Positions 16,601-25,267 are shown, numbered from the stretch's first letter. The stretch is 64,000 nucleotides of DNA from JBEHWX01 sp048498995 (GCA_048498995.1 JBEHWX010000018.1:1-64000), one strand, 5' to 3'. Notes: a model not told the origin generated them from the letters alone. Program-made: numbers and translations.

Positions 16601-19108
16601 GCCCACGGTGATCCGGCGCGTGCTCTGCCCGCTCGACCAGCGGTAGGAGGCGTAGCCGGCGGTGGCCTCGAGCGTCACGCTGTCCCCCTCGCAGATCGTG
16701 GCGATCGCCCCCGGCAGAATCGTGACGGTCGGCCGCGGAAACAGCGTGGTCGTGACCGTATCGGAATATCCGGTGCAGAGCCCATCATCCACCCAGACCC
16801 AGAAGCGATCGCCGGTCTTGGCCACGATGCTCGGGCTGGTGGCGCCGGTGGACCAGCGGTAGGCGCGGTAGCCGTTCGGCACGCTCAGCGTGATGCTGTC
16901 GCCGTCGCAGAACCGGAGCGATGCCGAGGCGACGACCATCGGGTGGAGATCGCAGAGGGTGGCCAGGAAAAGATCGGTCCCGCCGCCGAGGCGCCCCTGC
17001 GTGGCTCCCTGCGTGATCGGGAAATCGCTGCTGGCGGTGACGCCGTAGACCACGATGGCGCTGCCGGAGATGCCGCCGCCGATCGCGCTCTCCGCGCCGG
17101 TGCCGCCGAGATAAGTGCTCCAGATGGGCCGGCCGAGCGTGTCGAGCTTGGCGATCACCGCGTCGCGCACGCCGCTCCTGGTCCGGACCAGCGCGTCGGC
17201 GGTGACCGGAAAGTTCGTGCTCTCGGAATAGCCGAGCACCACCGAGCGTCCGGAGGTGTCGACCACCACGCCGAGGAGATTGTCGGCCGAGGAGCCGCCG
17301 AGATAGGTGGACCACTTGAGGGCGCCGGCCGTGCTGAAGCGGGCCACGAAGCCGTCATCCCCCCCCGGCGCGCTCCGGAGATACGCCCCGGCCGTGGTCG
17401 GGAATGTGTTCGAGGCGGTGACGCCGCAGAGGACCGCGTCGCCGTTCGGCGCCGTGGCGATCGACTGCACCCGATCCCCCCCGCCTCCACCGAAATAGGT
17501 GGACCATGTGGCGGCGCCCGAGGCCGACAGCTGCATCAGGAACCCGCAGCCGCCGTTCGGCGCGGTCCGCCGGTAGGCGCCGGGGCTCACCGGAAAATCG
17601 CTGCTGGCGGTCTCGCCGGCCAGGAGGACGCTTCCAGCGGCGTCGAGCGCCACAGCGCGCGCCACGTCGTCGGAGGTGCCGCCGGCGTAGGTGGCCCAGA
17701 GGCGCGACCCGCCGGAGGTGAAGAGGGCCACGAACGCATCGGCCGAGCCGCCGCCGCGCAGGGTCTGAAACACGCCGGGCGTGGCGATGCCGTTGCTCCG
17801 GGTGCTCCCGGCCAGCACCACGCTCCCGGCCGAATCGACCGCCACCGCGCCGACCTGCTCCTCGGCCGTTCCGCCGAAATAGGTGGCCCAGCGCCGCGCG
17901 CCGGCCGCGTCCAGGGAGACGAGGAAGCAGTCGCCGCTCCCCTGGTATCTCGACTGGAAGCTCGGCGAGGTGACCGGGAAGTCGCTGCTCCGGGTGGTTC
18001 CGCCGACAACGACGTTCCCGGCGCCATCGACCCCGACGCCCCCGGGGATATCCTCGGCGGTCCCGCCGTAGTAGGTTGCCCAGAGGAGGCGTCCGTTCCG
18101 GTCGAGCTTGGAGATCGCCACGTCGCTGGCGCCGGCGGCGGCGATGCTCCCCTGAAACGCGCCGACCGTCGCCGGAAAGTTGAGGCTGAAGGTGGAGGTC
18201 GCCACCAGGATGTTGCCGCCGCGATCGACCGCCATCGTGGCCCCCGCCCCGGTCGGCCCCGATTCGTCGAGGCTTCCGCCGAGGTAGGTGCTCCAGGTCA
18301 GGAGCGGATCGATCACCAGCGGACGCGTGCGGTCGAAGTCGTCGACATCGAAGCCGATCATCTCGTCGGTGACGATGTAGTCGCTGCGGACGGTCACGTC
18401 ATCCCAACCGCGCTGCTCGCCGTGCGGCCCCACCCGCTGTGCCTGCGGGCCTTGATAGCTGTACGGCTTCCCCTCCTCGACCCAGCCGAGGGGAGTGGCG
18501 ATCCGGACCCCGCGATCCGACGTCGGCGCGAGCGACGTGGCGCCGCGGTAACGGAGCAGGATGCGGGAGGGATCGCCGCCGGGATTGACCACGAACTCGT
18601 ACTTCAGCCGGGAGCCGTCGCCACGGACCACGAAGTCGATGTGAGGATAGATGTCGTGGTAGACGAGCTCGCCGAAGCTCCTGACGCCGGTGACGGCGCC
18701 GGTGACGGTGCCGGCGGGCGCCGGGCGGTAGAAGGTGACCGCCGGACCGGTCTGCCCCGAGGGGACGATGGATGTGAGGGGCGTGGGATCGACGAACTCC
18801 ATGTCCATCCGGTAGAGGAGGACGGAGTCGCCGCCGGCGGCGGGGCGCCGGAAGACGTAGCTGAAGCCGGAGGCACGGAGGAAGATGGTGGCGCCGTTGG
18901 CGCTGGCCGTATAGAGGATATCGGGGCGGAGCGCGCCGCGGGTATCCCTGATCTGACCGCGGTTCTCGAGGAAGGCGACCTGGGAGCTGGCCTGGGGAGC
19001 ATCGAGCCCATCCGGGAGCACGCCCGACGCGCGTTGCGCCTGAATGCGCAGCGGAAGCATCAGGAGCGTGAGCACCACCACGATGAGACAGCCCCCCCGA
19101 ACCATCAT
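13604..19108 (-). CDS. Giant T9SS surface protein: 7-blade SBBP propeller plus Ig-like array
   Basis: About 1834 residues. Start ATG at 19108 (a second ATG follows at 19105) with GAGG upstream; signal peptide ends near IQAQ. An N-terminal ~220-residue domain contains VAFLENRGQ and GFDVDDFDRTRPLVIDPLL, typical of SBBP proteins. Seven repeats with W(S/A)TYxGG (TWSTYLGG, LWATYYGG, RWATYFGG and so on) form a seven-bladed propeller. Then come about nine Ig-like repeats of the C(D/E)GDS...YxWSxG type, interrupted by two PKD-like units without that motif, then a cohesin-like stretch, and a T9SS type A sorting domain (VRPNPIAGEATIIY ... VPSGVYRLEL). It should be exported and attached to the cell surface. 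An ECF sigma gene lies divergently upstream. Confidence 0.85.
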   Translation of the reverse strand: MMVRGGCLIVVVLTLLMLPLRIQAQRASGVLPDGLDAPQASSQVAFLENRGQIRDTRGALRPDILYTASANGATIFLRASGFSYVFRRPAAGGDSVLLYRMDMEFVDPTPLTSIVPSGQTGPAVTFYRPAPAGTVTGAVTGVRSFGELVYHDIYPHIDFVVRGDGSRLKYEFVVNPGGDPSRILLRYRGATSLAPTSDRGVRIATPLGWVEEGKPYSYQGPQAQRVGPHGEQRGWDDVTVRSDYIVTDEMIGFDVDDFDRTRPLVIDPLLTWSTYLGGSLDESGPTGAGATMAVDRGGNILVATSTFSLNFPATVGAFQGSIAAAGASDVAISKLDRNGRLLWATYYGGTAEDIPGGVGVDGAGNVVVGGTTRSSDFPVTSPSFQSRYQGSGDCFLVSLDAAGARRWATYFGGTAEEQVGAVAVDSAGSVVLAGSTRSNGIATPGVFQTLRGGGSADAFVALFTSGGSRLWATYAGGTSDDVARAVALDAAGSVLLAGETASSDFPVSPGAYRRTAPNGGCGFLMQLSASGAATWSTYFGGGGGDRVQSIATAPNGDAVLCGVTASNTFPTTAGAYLRSAPGGDDGFVARFSTAGALKWSTYLGGSSADNLLGVVVDTSGRSVVLGYSESTNFPVTADALVRTRSGVRDAVIAKLDTLGRPIWSTYLGGTGAESAIGGGISGSAIVVYGVTASSDFPITQGATQGRLGGGTDLFLATLCDLHPMVVASASLRFCDGDSITLSVPNGYRAYRWSTGATSPSIVAKTGDRFWVWVDDGLCTGYSDTVTTTLFPRPTVTILPGAIATICEGDSVTLEATAGYASYRWSSGQSTRRITVGRSGRYTVTVTNENDCIASVTSEVIVKPRTKPRITGGPLVICDGDSAVLEADPGFMNYVWSSGGTSQRIVVRAPGTYTVTVMNSFGCPATSDPITITVHPRPAARVTPLGPTLFCEGDRLPLQAPAGARSYLWSTGETTRTIEVTSSGSYSVTVTDSNGCGALSPAVTVRAEPRPHPVIVPDRPLRFCEGDSIILDAGGTYRSYLWSSGERTRQIVARRTGRFAVTVANDIGCLATSDSIAVVVDPLPVIAIQGPSAVCAGAEQRYDVPPGYVVEWSVEGGGGQIIGPANASTVTIRWGAVGEGTVRVSAHVDPSGCASSAALKVSIGNGLVPVVIGDRPLRLCGVDSLTLDAGPGYASYRWSTGETTRTILARTPGAYWVDVSDNFGCSGRSGVVNVLEGLEKPPVVTASNGTAICAGDRTVLDAGPGYASYLWSDGRTGRTIEVRDSGVYQVTVTSREGCVGVSQPVRVVVRPAPDATIYGPRIVCRRSTIVYSAAASPGVAYDWRVTGGDLVAGQGGTDATVTWQGDGIGRVLLTVRSLDGCVATTSLEVTIGDRLEPSIRAVGGTKICAGERALLDAGAGYDSYRWSNGDSSRTILVEKPGTFTVTVVDANGCGGVSQPVTVEVLPLPVAEISPAGPIIICEGDSVTLSAAAGAPFYRWSTGAGTPVIVVRSAGSYTVTAASSDGCTATSTPVEVIVLPRPATPVIVVTGDTLSAAEPASRYQWSRNGVPISGGTGRAIRLGEPGGYTLTVGEECTATSAPFHLLAQPAMWLDTVTADVGKRFRLAFKARPALTPEDSVTGYSVRLRIDPHSLFLHGVIDHTARVGETGAAMSRGRDGMVTVERVGTGAFITGSMLFELEMEGLSTGVPVNDVQVESVTLLGRGMPKMTADGMVLLNGCDIGSGFQYGRRVRISSVRPNPIAGEATIIYRAPVGVEPELRLLDIVGREVLSQRLAPGTDQEQSAELHVATVPSGVYRLELRDRAEMSAMPIVIQK

Positions 19109-19818
19109 GACACCTCGACGTAACCGTTGTCGTTCGCTTTCATCGACTCGAATCGAAGGAGCATCCGACCGAACCGGCCGACTCCTGATGCATGGAACTG
19201 GAGGAGGAAGTCCCGACGCACAACCGGCCGCGTTCTCCCAAAACAGCCGATCGAAACTATCGAGACTTCCTCTCCATGATCGTGGCCCGGACATCCGGAC
19301 TCGAGCCGCTCCACTCGGGGGAAACGGGCTCGGCCAACGCCGGGGGCAAGCAGCAGGAACCGCCGGTAGAAGACGCCCCTCCTCATGGCCGTTGAATGTC
19401 GCCGTAGGGGTGTGGCCTGCGACAATCGCGACGCGCGCGTGTCCTTCATCGAGGAGCCGGCCGGGCCGGCGCGCGATACTTCCCGGTGAGGGAAGCGCGT
19501 CGAGGGCGAGGATCTCCCGGATCGAAGCCGGGAGCGAAGGGGTGAATCGAGGCACCAGCCACGGCGGTCCCACTCGTGGTCGACCGCCGTTCAGAGCAAC
19601 AACGCCAGAGGGATTCGAAACATCACACCGGGTTGAAAATTCCCCGGTTTTCCCTCGGCCAGGCCCCGAGCCCGACGGCCTCGGACCGTCCCGGCCGGCT
19701 GCCGGCGGAACGACCCTCACCCTATAGACACGAAAATCGAAATCATGTCGCGCCGGTGGCGATGTGATGTTCGGGCGGACTTCCGCGTTATCTCCGGAAA
19801 CAACGATCCCAGAGCGCT
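19109..19818. other. Divergent intergenic region without supported gene
   Basis: 710 bp between the divergent giant surface protein and sigma factor genes. Open frames here are short and antisense or low-complexity; none shows a motif or a convincing start. The region presumably holds both promoters. I could not pick out a clear -33/-7 pair. An A/T-richer spot, TTGAAAATTCCCC at about 19632-19644, is the most promoter-like sequence. Confidence 0.4.
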
Positions 19819-20472
19819 ATGAGCTGGTACAGACAGATCGTCTCCCCACAGACCGTCACCAGACGGAAGAAGGATCCTCCTCAGGGAGGGCCCGAGGCGG
19901 ATTCGCGGCTGATGGCCCGCTTCCTCGACGGAGAGGACGCGGCGCTGGTCGAGCTGTTCGACCGGCACAACCACCGGCTCTTTCTCTACGCGATGCAGTT
20001 CGTCCACGCGCAGGAGCGCGCCGAGGACCTTACCCAGGAGCTCTGGGAGCGGGTGATCCGCCTCCGCTCCGAGGGGCGCACCACGCCGGAGAACCCGCTC
20101 GGATTGTTCCTGACCATTCTGCGCAACCTTTGTCTCGACTCCATTCGCCGTGACCGACACCATTCGACCATCGAGGAGCTGCCGGAGGGGAACCATCCAA
20201 CCTCCACCCTCCCCGAGCTTTCGCACATGGAGGAGCTGGTGATACTGGCACTCCCCCATCTGCCGGTGCAGCAGCGCGAGGTGCTGGTGCTCAATGCCTA
20301 CTCCGGCTACCGGTTCGACGAGATCGCCGAAATGACCGGCGAGCCGGTCGGCGCCATCCGGACACGCGCCTGGCGCGCCCGCGCCCACCTCGGACGCATC
20401 ATCTCGGCGATGATCGGCATCGACGAGGATCATCAACTCGACGCTCCCCACGCCACAGGAGGTGAGGAATGA
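19819..20472 (+). CDS. ECF-type RNA polymerase sigma factor
   Basis: 217 residues, normal for an ECF sigma. Region 2 is visible as LMARFLDGEDAALVELFDRH, LFLYAMQFVHAQERAEDLTQ and LFLTILRNLCLDSIRRDR. Region 4 is LPVQQREVLVLNAYSGYRFDEIAEMTGEPVGAIRTRAWRARAHL in two pieces of helix-turn-helix. The family directs RNA polymerase to envelope or stress promoters and is usually held by a membrane anti-sigma factor. The next gene overlaps by 4 bp (ATGA) and is such a protein. The giant surface protein is divergent, making it a candidate target (inference). A ~35-residue basic N-terminal extension precedes region 2. Confidence 0.92.
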   Translation: MSWYRQIVSPQTVTRRKKDPPQGGPEADSRLMARFLDGEDAALVELFDRHNHRLFLYAMQFVHAQERAEDLTQELWERVIRLRSEGRTTPENPLGLFLTILRNLCLDSIRRDRHHSTIEELPEGNHPTSTLPELSHMEELVILALPHLPVQQREVLVLNAYSGYRFDEIAEMTGEPVGAIRTRAWRARAHLGRIISAMIGIDEDHQLDAPHATGGEE

Positions 20473-21305
20473 CCCGCAGCGAGCATGAGCATCTGGTGGA
20501 GCGCTACCTGAGCGGCCGGATGTCACCGGCCGATGAACAGGAGTTCTTTATCCAGGTCGCCGTCGACTCCAACCTCCGGCAGACCCTGAAAGCATATCGC
20601 GTGGTCGAGAGCGCCATGCAGAAGCATCGCGACTCTCTCCCCGCGCAGCATCTTGCCTCGCGCGCCAAGCTGATCTCCCGGCTGGAGGGAGCCCGTGCCG
20701 GCGAATCGGCGATGGAGACCGGCGGACGTGCTCTGACCGGCTCCGGCGCGGCGGGCATGGGCGTCCGGTGGTCGATGGCCGCCGTGGCCGCGGCCGCGCT
20801 CACGGTCGGCGCGCTGGTGATCGGTCCGCTGATCAATCGCGACGCCGCTCCGCGCGTTGCCACGCCGGCATCCTCCGGCGCGAGCGCCCCGGCGATGACA
20901 CGCCCCTCCACCCCGACCATGCCGCGACAGAACGCCCCGGTCGAGCATCACGCCACCGCGTCGGATGCCGCGACTTCGGGCGCCGTCGAGACCATCGCTC
21001 CCGACGCGGTACGGGGAGCGGCACAAAGCTCCGCGGAGCCCCGCGCCGCCGGTGAGCACGCCATGCCCCGCGAGCGCCATCGCTCGCCGGTCGAGGAAGC
21101 GGGCACGCGCGCGGCCTCGCGACGCGCCTCGTCGCCGGCGTCGGTCGAGACATCCAATGGAGCGGCCACGAGCGTCAGCGAGGGGAGCACCGAGCCGCAG
21201 GAGTGGGTGAGCACCAGGCACACCCGCACCGCGAAGCCCCGGTACACCTCGCAGGACACGATCCGGATTCCGGTCCAGATCAACCTTCCGAATAGTCCGA
21301 AATAA
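20469..21305 (+). CDS. Putative transmembrane anti-sigma factor
   Basis: 278 residues. Residues 1-70 (HEHLVERYLSGRMSPADEQEFF) resemble the cytoplasmic anti-sigma domain common in Bacteroidota, without the HxxxCxxC zinc motif. One TM helix follows at ~98-118 (WSMAAVAAAALTVGALVIG). The remaining ~160 residues are outside and very Ala/Pro/Ser/Thr-rich, of low complexity, ending with a short conserved-looking QDTIRIPVQINLP. Start overlaps the sigma gene stop by 4 bp, which supports a sigma/anti-sigma unit. Identification rests on context and topology. Confidence 0.75.
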   Translation: MTRSEHEHLVERYLSGRMSPADEQEFFIQVAVDSNLRQTLKAYRVVESAMQKHRDSLPAQHLASRAKLISRLEGARAGESAMETGGRALTGSGAAGMGVRWSMAAVAAAALTVGALVIGPLINRDAAPRVATPASSGASAPAMTRPSTPTMPRQNAPVEHHATASDAATSGAVETIAPDAVRGAAQSSAEPRAAGEHAMPRERHRSPVEEAGTRAASRRASSPASVETSNGAATSVSEGSTEPQEWVSTRHTRTAKPRYTSQDTIRIPVQINLPNSPK

Positions 21306-21370
21306 CGGAATCACACTTCCGTTCAGGTTATCATCGGGCTGCGTACCACCTCCGCGGCCCGATACCAAGA

Positions 21371-21398
21371 AGGCCCGACGGCCAACAACGTCGGGCCT
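21371..21398 (+). terminator. Hairpin terminator after anti-sigma gene
   Basis: Arms AGGCCCGACG (21371-21380) and CGTCGGGCCT (21389-21398) with an 8-nt loop, followed on the plus strand by CGCCTGTTTATGG. It lies between convergent genes ending at 21305 and 21455. Confidence 0.75.
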
Positions 21399-21454
21399 CG
21401 CCTGTTTATGGACCGGCCGTGATACGATGGTATCTCCCATGGCGACTCACGCGC

Positions 21455-22411
21455 TCATCGCGGAGCCCCATCCGGATCGGTGTGGCGGATCGAGGAGAGC
21501 GGACGGATCGATTCCTGAAGAGATCGAGAGGGAAGTCTAGGATCGGCTTCCGGCGAATGCGTTCGCGTGGTGGTGACCTGATCTCGTCGAAGCTGAATGT
21601 CGACAGGCTCGCGGATACACTCGACTCGGATGGGATGTCGAATCTCCTCCATGTCCCGTTCCCTCAGCTGCACGAGGCAGGTGGCGCCGGTATCGGCGGC
21701 AAGCCTCACCCGCATCCTCTCCTTGCGAAACCCGGTCGCCGCGACCTCGATCTCGTAATCGCCAGCACGGATGCCGCGCACCTGGAACTCTCCGTTCGGC
21801 GTGCTCAGGGCTCCCAGCCTGGTGTCGACAATCCGAATCGTCGCGCGCGGGATCGGCTCCCCCGCCGCGTCGACGATCCTCCCGCGCAGATGCGATGTCG
21901 GGTGCGGGGCAATGGCATCCGACGGCACGCGCGGAGGGATCGTATCGAGCGGCAGGGTTGCGTTCAAACGTCCGGAGGCGCGCCGCAGGAGAACATATCC
22001 CGGCCCGTACCCCGGCAGCGATGCCGTGATCCGGATCGGGGCGCTGTCGCGCGGAACCGCCAGCAGCACGGCCCCCTCGCGCGATGTCCTGCCGCAGCCG
22101 CCGCTATCGACGAGACAGACGCAGGCATCGGCCAGCGGCCGTTTCCGGGGATCGACGACCGTGAGAAGCACCGTCGGCTCGGCGAAGGGAACCGGAGGAG
22201 GTGACACCACGATGAGGCGGGGATGGCGCACCACATCGATCTTCGGAAGCGGGCCGCCGCCGCCCGGCAACAGTGGCCGCGGTATGTCGTCGGTCGAGGC
22301 ACAGCCGGCAACCCAGAGCAGGAGCAGTGAGAGCAGCAGCGGGATCGGCTCCATGCGTGATGCGTCTGGGCCAGCGTTCCTCACGCGACCTGCATGGCAT
22401 CGAAAGGTCAT
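21455..22411 (-). CDS. Array lipoprotein D, two carboxypeptidase-regulatory-like domains
   Basis: About 318 residues. The ATG at 22411 has a strong GGGAGG six bases upstream and lies 13 bp after the stop of the previous gene; it gives a long basic n-region, then LLLSLLLLWVAGC with a lipobox. An internal ATG at 22354 is the alternative. Two beta-sandwich domains follow: VLLTVVDPRKRPLADACV and LRGRIVDAAGEPIPRATIRI...GEFQVRGIRAGDYEIEV, the CarboxypepD_reg pattern. A CLVQLRE segment is shared with its paralogues. The C-terminus, SLQESIRPLSSIRHTDPDG, matches the tail of two other members. Fourth gene of the array; function unknown, envelope location inferred. Confidence 0.7.
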   Translation of the reverse strand: MTFRCHAGRVRNAGPDASRMEPIPLLLSLLLLWVAGCASTDDIPRPLLPGGGGPLPKIDVVRHPRLIVVSPPPVPFAEPTVLLTVVDPRKRPLADACVCLVDSGGCGRTSREGAVLLAVPRDSAPIRITASLPGYGPGYVLLRRASGRLNATLPLDTIPPRVPSDAIAPHPTSHLRGRIVDAAGEPIPRATIRIVDTRLGALSTPNGEFQVRGIRAGDYEIEVAATGFRKERMRVRLAADTGATCLVQLRERDMEEIRHPIRVECIREPVDIQLRRDQVTTTRTHSPEADPRLPSRSLQESIRPLSSIRHTDPDGAPR

Positions 22412-22424
22412 TGGCAACCTCCCA

Positions 22425-23267
22425 TTATCTGGCTGGTTCGGTTTTCCCAGGGTGCGGGATGCTATTGGGAACGGGGCTCCTGGAGTTCATGGCAACGGCA
22501 TCGGAAGCAGCCGGCCTCAAGAGCGGTGACCGATCGCACCCGGCCGATTGATGAATATTCCGCAGGTCACGCATGCCTTTGAAACGGCATATTGGACACG
22601 GGACCTCCCAGATCACGAGCCGAAGCAGTACGAGGCAAGAGACCGGACTTTCCTCGGCAAAATCGATGCTCATCGATTGAGGCTGGTACCCGACCATCGA
22701 GAATTTGACGTCGTGTATTCCCGCTGTCATTCCATGCACAAGGAACTCCCCATCGGGAACGCGCGCGAATGCCCCCAGTTCAGTTCCAACCAGCCTGATT
22801 ACCGCGTGTGGAAGCGGCTCCCCGTTCGCGTCGATGAGACGTCCACGAAGTCGTGTGCTTTCATGCGCCTCGGATTCCGATGCTTCAGAACGCCCCGAGA
22901 GGGATTTGATAAGCGTGTCGAGCGGTAGCTCCAACATCGGGTAGCTCGCACCACGATCAAGGAGCAGCAGCCCCCGCTCATGCCCCGACAGTCTCACCTC
23001 AATGATGATCGGTCCGGTACTGGCGACGGGGGTGAAAAACGCGATTCCGTCAATGCCGGTTTCCGTCGATAAGTCGCCACCGAGCTGGCGCGCACAGGCT
23101 CCAGGCAGCGGAGTGCCACCCCGGTCCACGACCCGAAGAAGGATGTTTGGAGGAACAGCATTGCGCGTCGACGCGCAGCCAATGACGAGGGGCAGGAGCA
23201 GTGAGATCAGCAGCCGAAGCGCCACGCGATCAGAGGCTCCGGCGCGGGGCATGTGGAATGCATTCAT
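22425..23267 (-). CDS. Array lipoprotein C, divergent C-terminus
   Basis: 280 residues. Signal sequence ends LLLPLVIGC (lipobox). First beta domain: ILLRVVDRGGTPLPGACA; second: LRGRLIDANGEPLPHAVIRL...DGEFLVHGMTAGIHDVKF, then VSCLVLLRL. Unlike its paralogues it lacks the SIRYDDPDG tail; after CPICRFKGMRDLRNIHQS the sequence is unlike them. This could be a frameshifted or replaced end. The start overlaps the preceding gene stop by 4 bp (ATGA), and an SD-like GGAGG lies inside the tail codons of that gene. Third in the operon-like array. Confidence 0.7.
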   Translation of the reverse strand: MNAFHMPRAGASDRVALRLLISLLLPLVIGCASTRNAVPPNILLRVVDRGGTPLPGACARQLGGDLSTETGIDGIAFFTPVASTGPIIIEVRLSGHERGLLLLDRGASYPMLELPLDTLIKSLSGRSEASESEAHESTRLRGRLIDANGEPLPHAVIRLVGTELGAFARVPDGEFLVHGMTAGIHDVKFSMVGYQPQSMSIDFAEESPVSCLVLLRLVIWEVPCPICRFKGMRDLRNIHQSAGCDRSPLLRPAASDAVAMNSRSPVPNSIPHPGKTEPAR

Positions 23268-24121
23268 CGCGGGCCTCCGTCGGGATCGTCGTAGCGGATC
23301 GAGCCCATCGAGCGGACCGTCTCCTGAAGTGAGCGCGTGGGGCGATCGGAGATCTCATCCACGTTCTGGTCGCGAACCGTGGCCGCGCGGTCGCGTATGA
23401 TGTACGCGATGTGCGGATCCCATAGGGGTAGGCAGCGGCCGCGCACCGTGTCATCCCGCAGTTGTATGAGCCAGTACACCGCGCTGTCGGCCGCCACGTT
23501 GAATGTCACCCGAACGCGCATGGATCCGATCACCGAGATCTCGGCTTCGTATGATCCCGGAGCAACGCTCCTCAGGTTGAACTCCCCCGCCGGCGGCTTC
23601 GAATATGCCCTTCGCTTCTCGCCGACGAGTTTTATCGTGCCACCGAGAACCGGCTTTCCATCCTCATCGATCAACTGTCCACGCAATGAGCCCATACCCC
23701 GCGGAGCCGTGGTATCATCAGGGGCCAGCTCGTCGATGCGCGCCAGCGCGAGCGTCAGGTGCAGCCGCGCCGAAGTCTTCGTCAGATAGAGGAAGCCATG
23801 TTCATACCCGGGCTTGTACACGGAGATCCGGATCGGCTCGCCATCTGCACAGCCGAGTACATGCACACCGCCATCAACCGCCGTGCAATTGTCGTCGACA
23901 TCATCGTCCAGCGCGACGACGCGGACATCAGGCAATGGAACGCCGGCGCGGTCAGTGACACGAAGAGCGACACCGGGTAAGGGAAGGACCGTTGAAACGG
24001 CCTCGCGCATCGCTCCGCAGCCGGTGAAAGAGAAAGCAGCGAGAAGCACGACGGCGCGGATGCCATTCAACCCGCGAGACCGGACATTGTGCGCAAGCGG
24101 CGTAACGCGTGACGATCTCAT
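23264..24121 (-). CDS. Array lipoprotein B with conserved C-terminal tail
   Basis: 285 residues. Long basic n-region then VVLLAAFSFTGC (lipobox). Domains: VALRVTDRAGVPLPDVRVV, then GSLRGQLIDEDGKPVLGGTI and GEFNLRSVAPGSYEAEI, each a carboxypeptidase-regulatory-like sandwich. A tail of ~50 residues includes RDRAATVRDQNVDEISDRPT and ends SMGSIRYDDPDGGPR, nearly identical to array member A. The codons for DGGPR and the stop contain GGAGG plus the ATGA of the next gene, so coding and translation start signals are superimposed. Second gene of the array. No known family function. Confidence 0.72.
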   Translation of the reverse strand: MRSSRVTPLAHNVRSRGLNGIRAVVLLAAFSFTGCGAMREAVSTVLPLPGVALRVTDRAGVPLPDVRVVALDDDVDDNCTAVDGGVHVLGCADGEPIRISVYKPGYEHGFLYLTKTSARLHLTLALARIDELAPDDTTAPRGMGSLRGQLIDEDGKPVLGGTIKLVGEKRRAYSKPPAGEFNLRSVAPGSYEAEISVIGSMRVRVTFNVAADSAVYWLIQLRDDTVRGRCLPLWDPHIAYIIRDRAATVRDQNVDEISDRPTRSLQETVRSMGSIRYDDPDGGPR

Positions 24122-25002
24122 CGCGGGCCTCCGTCGGGATCGTCGTAGCGGATCGAGCCCATCGAGCAGACCGTTTCCAGGAGTGCGCGCGTGGGGCGAT
24201 CGGCGATCTCATCCGGACTCTGCTCGCGAACCGTGCCCGCGCGGTCGCGTGTGAGGCAGTTGGGGCAAGAAAGTCCACAGGATACACTCAGACCATGTGC
24301 CGGACCATCCCGCAGTTGTATGAGGCAAGACATCGCGCTGTCGGCCGCGGCATTGAATGGCACCCGAATGCGCAGGAATCCGACCGCCGAAAACTCGACA
24401 TCGTACCGCCCGGGCCGGATGTTCCACATTCGGAACTCCCCCCCGGGCGCTTTCGAGTAGCTTCCCTGCCTGGTGCCAACGAGATGAATCGTACAACCGA
24501 CCACCGGGTTTCCATCCTTATCGATCAGTCGTCCATGCAACGATCCCATCGTCGTCGGCACGTCTGGGCGCTCCCGGGACAACTCATCCAGGCATGACAG
24601 AGGGAGCGTGAGCTGAAAGCCGGCCGGGATGTTCGTCAGCTTAACGAAGCCTCGCTCATACCCGGGTTTGTTCACATAGATCCGGAGCGGCTCTTCGGCG
24701 GAGCTGATGATCCGCACACTGCCATCAGCCGCTGTTCTCATGGTGACGATGCCATTCACGTACACCTCGGCATCCGAAATCGGCGCGCCCGCACGGTCGG
24801 TGACATGAAGGGCCAAGTCGTGGCGCGCGTCGGGGCAGGCGCTACGGACAATTCCCGGCATGCCGGTATCGGATAGTAGAGGCGCTGGAGCAGCGCCGAG
24901 TCGTGGCGGCAATCGAGCAATCGTCTCCCGTGCGGCAACCCCGAGCTCCGCGGAGATCATCCGGCAGAGCATCATCACCATCATCCATCGTATCGCGAGC
25001 AT
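24118..25002 (-). CDS. Array protein A, exported, conserved C-terminal tail
   Basis: About 294 residues. The ATG at 25002 follows a strong GGAGGTGATGAG. The N-terminus (MLAIRWMMVMMLCRMISAEL) is a signal sequence without a typical lipobox, unlike the other three members. Domains: LALHVTDRAGAPISDAEVYV and GSLHGRLIDKDGNPVVGCTI...GEFRMWNIRPGRYDVEF. Then SCLIQLRD, a Cys-rich insert (SVSCGLSCPNCLTRD), and the shared tail TRALLETVCSMGSIRYDD. The stop overlaps the next start by 4 bp. It is the first gene, so the array promoter should lie upstream of 25002. Confidence 0.7.
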   Translation of the reverse strand: MLAIRWMMVMMLCRMISAELGVAARETIARLPPRLGAAPAPLLSDTGMPGIVRSACPDARHDLALHVTDRAGAPISDAEVYVNGIVTMRTAADGSVRIISSAEEPLRIYVNKPGYERGFVKLTNIPAGFQLTLPLSCLDELSRERPDVPTTMGSLHGRLIDKDGNPVVGCTIHLVGTRQGSYSKAPGGEFRMWNIRPGRYDVEFSAVGFLRIRVPFNAAADSAMSCLIQLRDGPAHGLSVSCGLSCPNCLTRDRAGTVREQSPDEIADRPTRALLETVCSMGSIRYDDPDGGPR

Positions 25003-25173
25003 CTCATCACCTCCATCACCTGGAGAAACAGAGCCTGTCCGCTTCAACCTACACGGCAACGCGCGCGAAGGTTACTGAGGAGAATTGAGAATGATGAATG
25101 CAGAATGATGAAATCGTTGCCAGCCTGGGATGAAGCGCCATGATGCCCCACCGCAAGACCTGCTCGGCGCATT

Positions 25174-25200
25174 GGTAGCAGCACGTCTTCAGCGTGCGCT
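25174..25200. repeat. Palindromic dispersed repeat copy
   Basis: GGTAGCA followed by core GCACGTCTTCAGCGTGC. The gap 25003-25586 holds three such copies and no supported gene. Confidence 0.8.
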
Positions 25201-25267
25201 GTTCGCGGTATCACGGCGCAGCCTGAAGAGCTGCGCCTACGCCTGAGACGGGGAGCCTTGTTCGTCC

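Noticed and set aside
19105..19449. 114-codon minus frame ahead of the giant surface protein
   Set aside because: Low-quality composition, no leader or motif, and it runs over the presumed promoter region.
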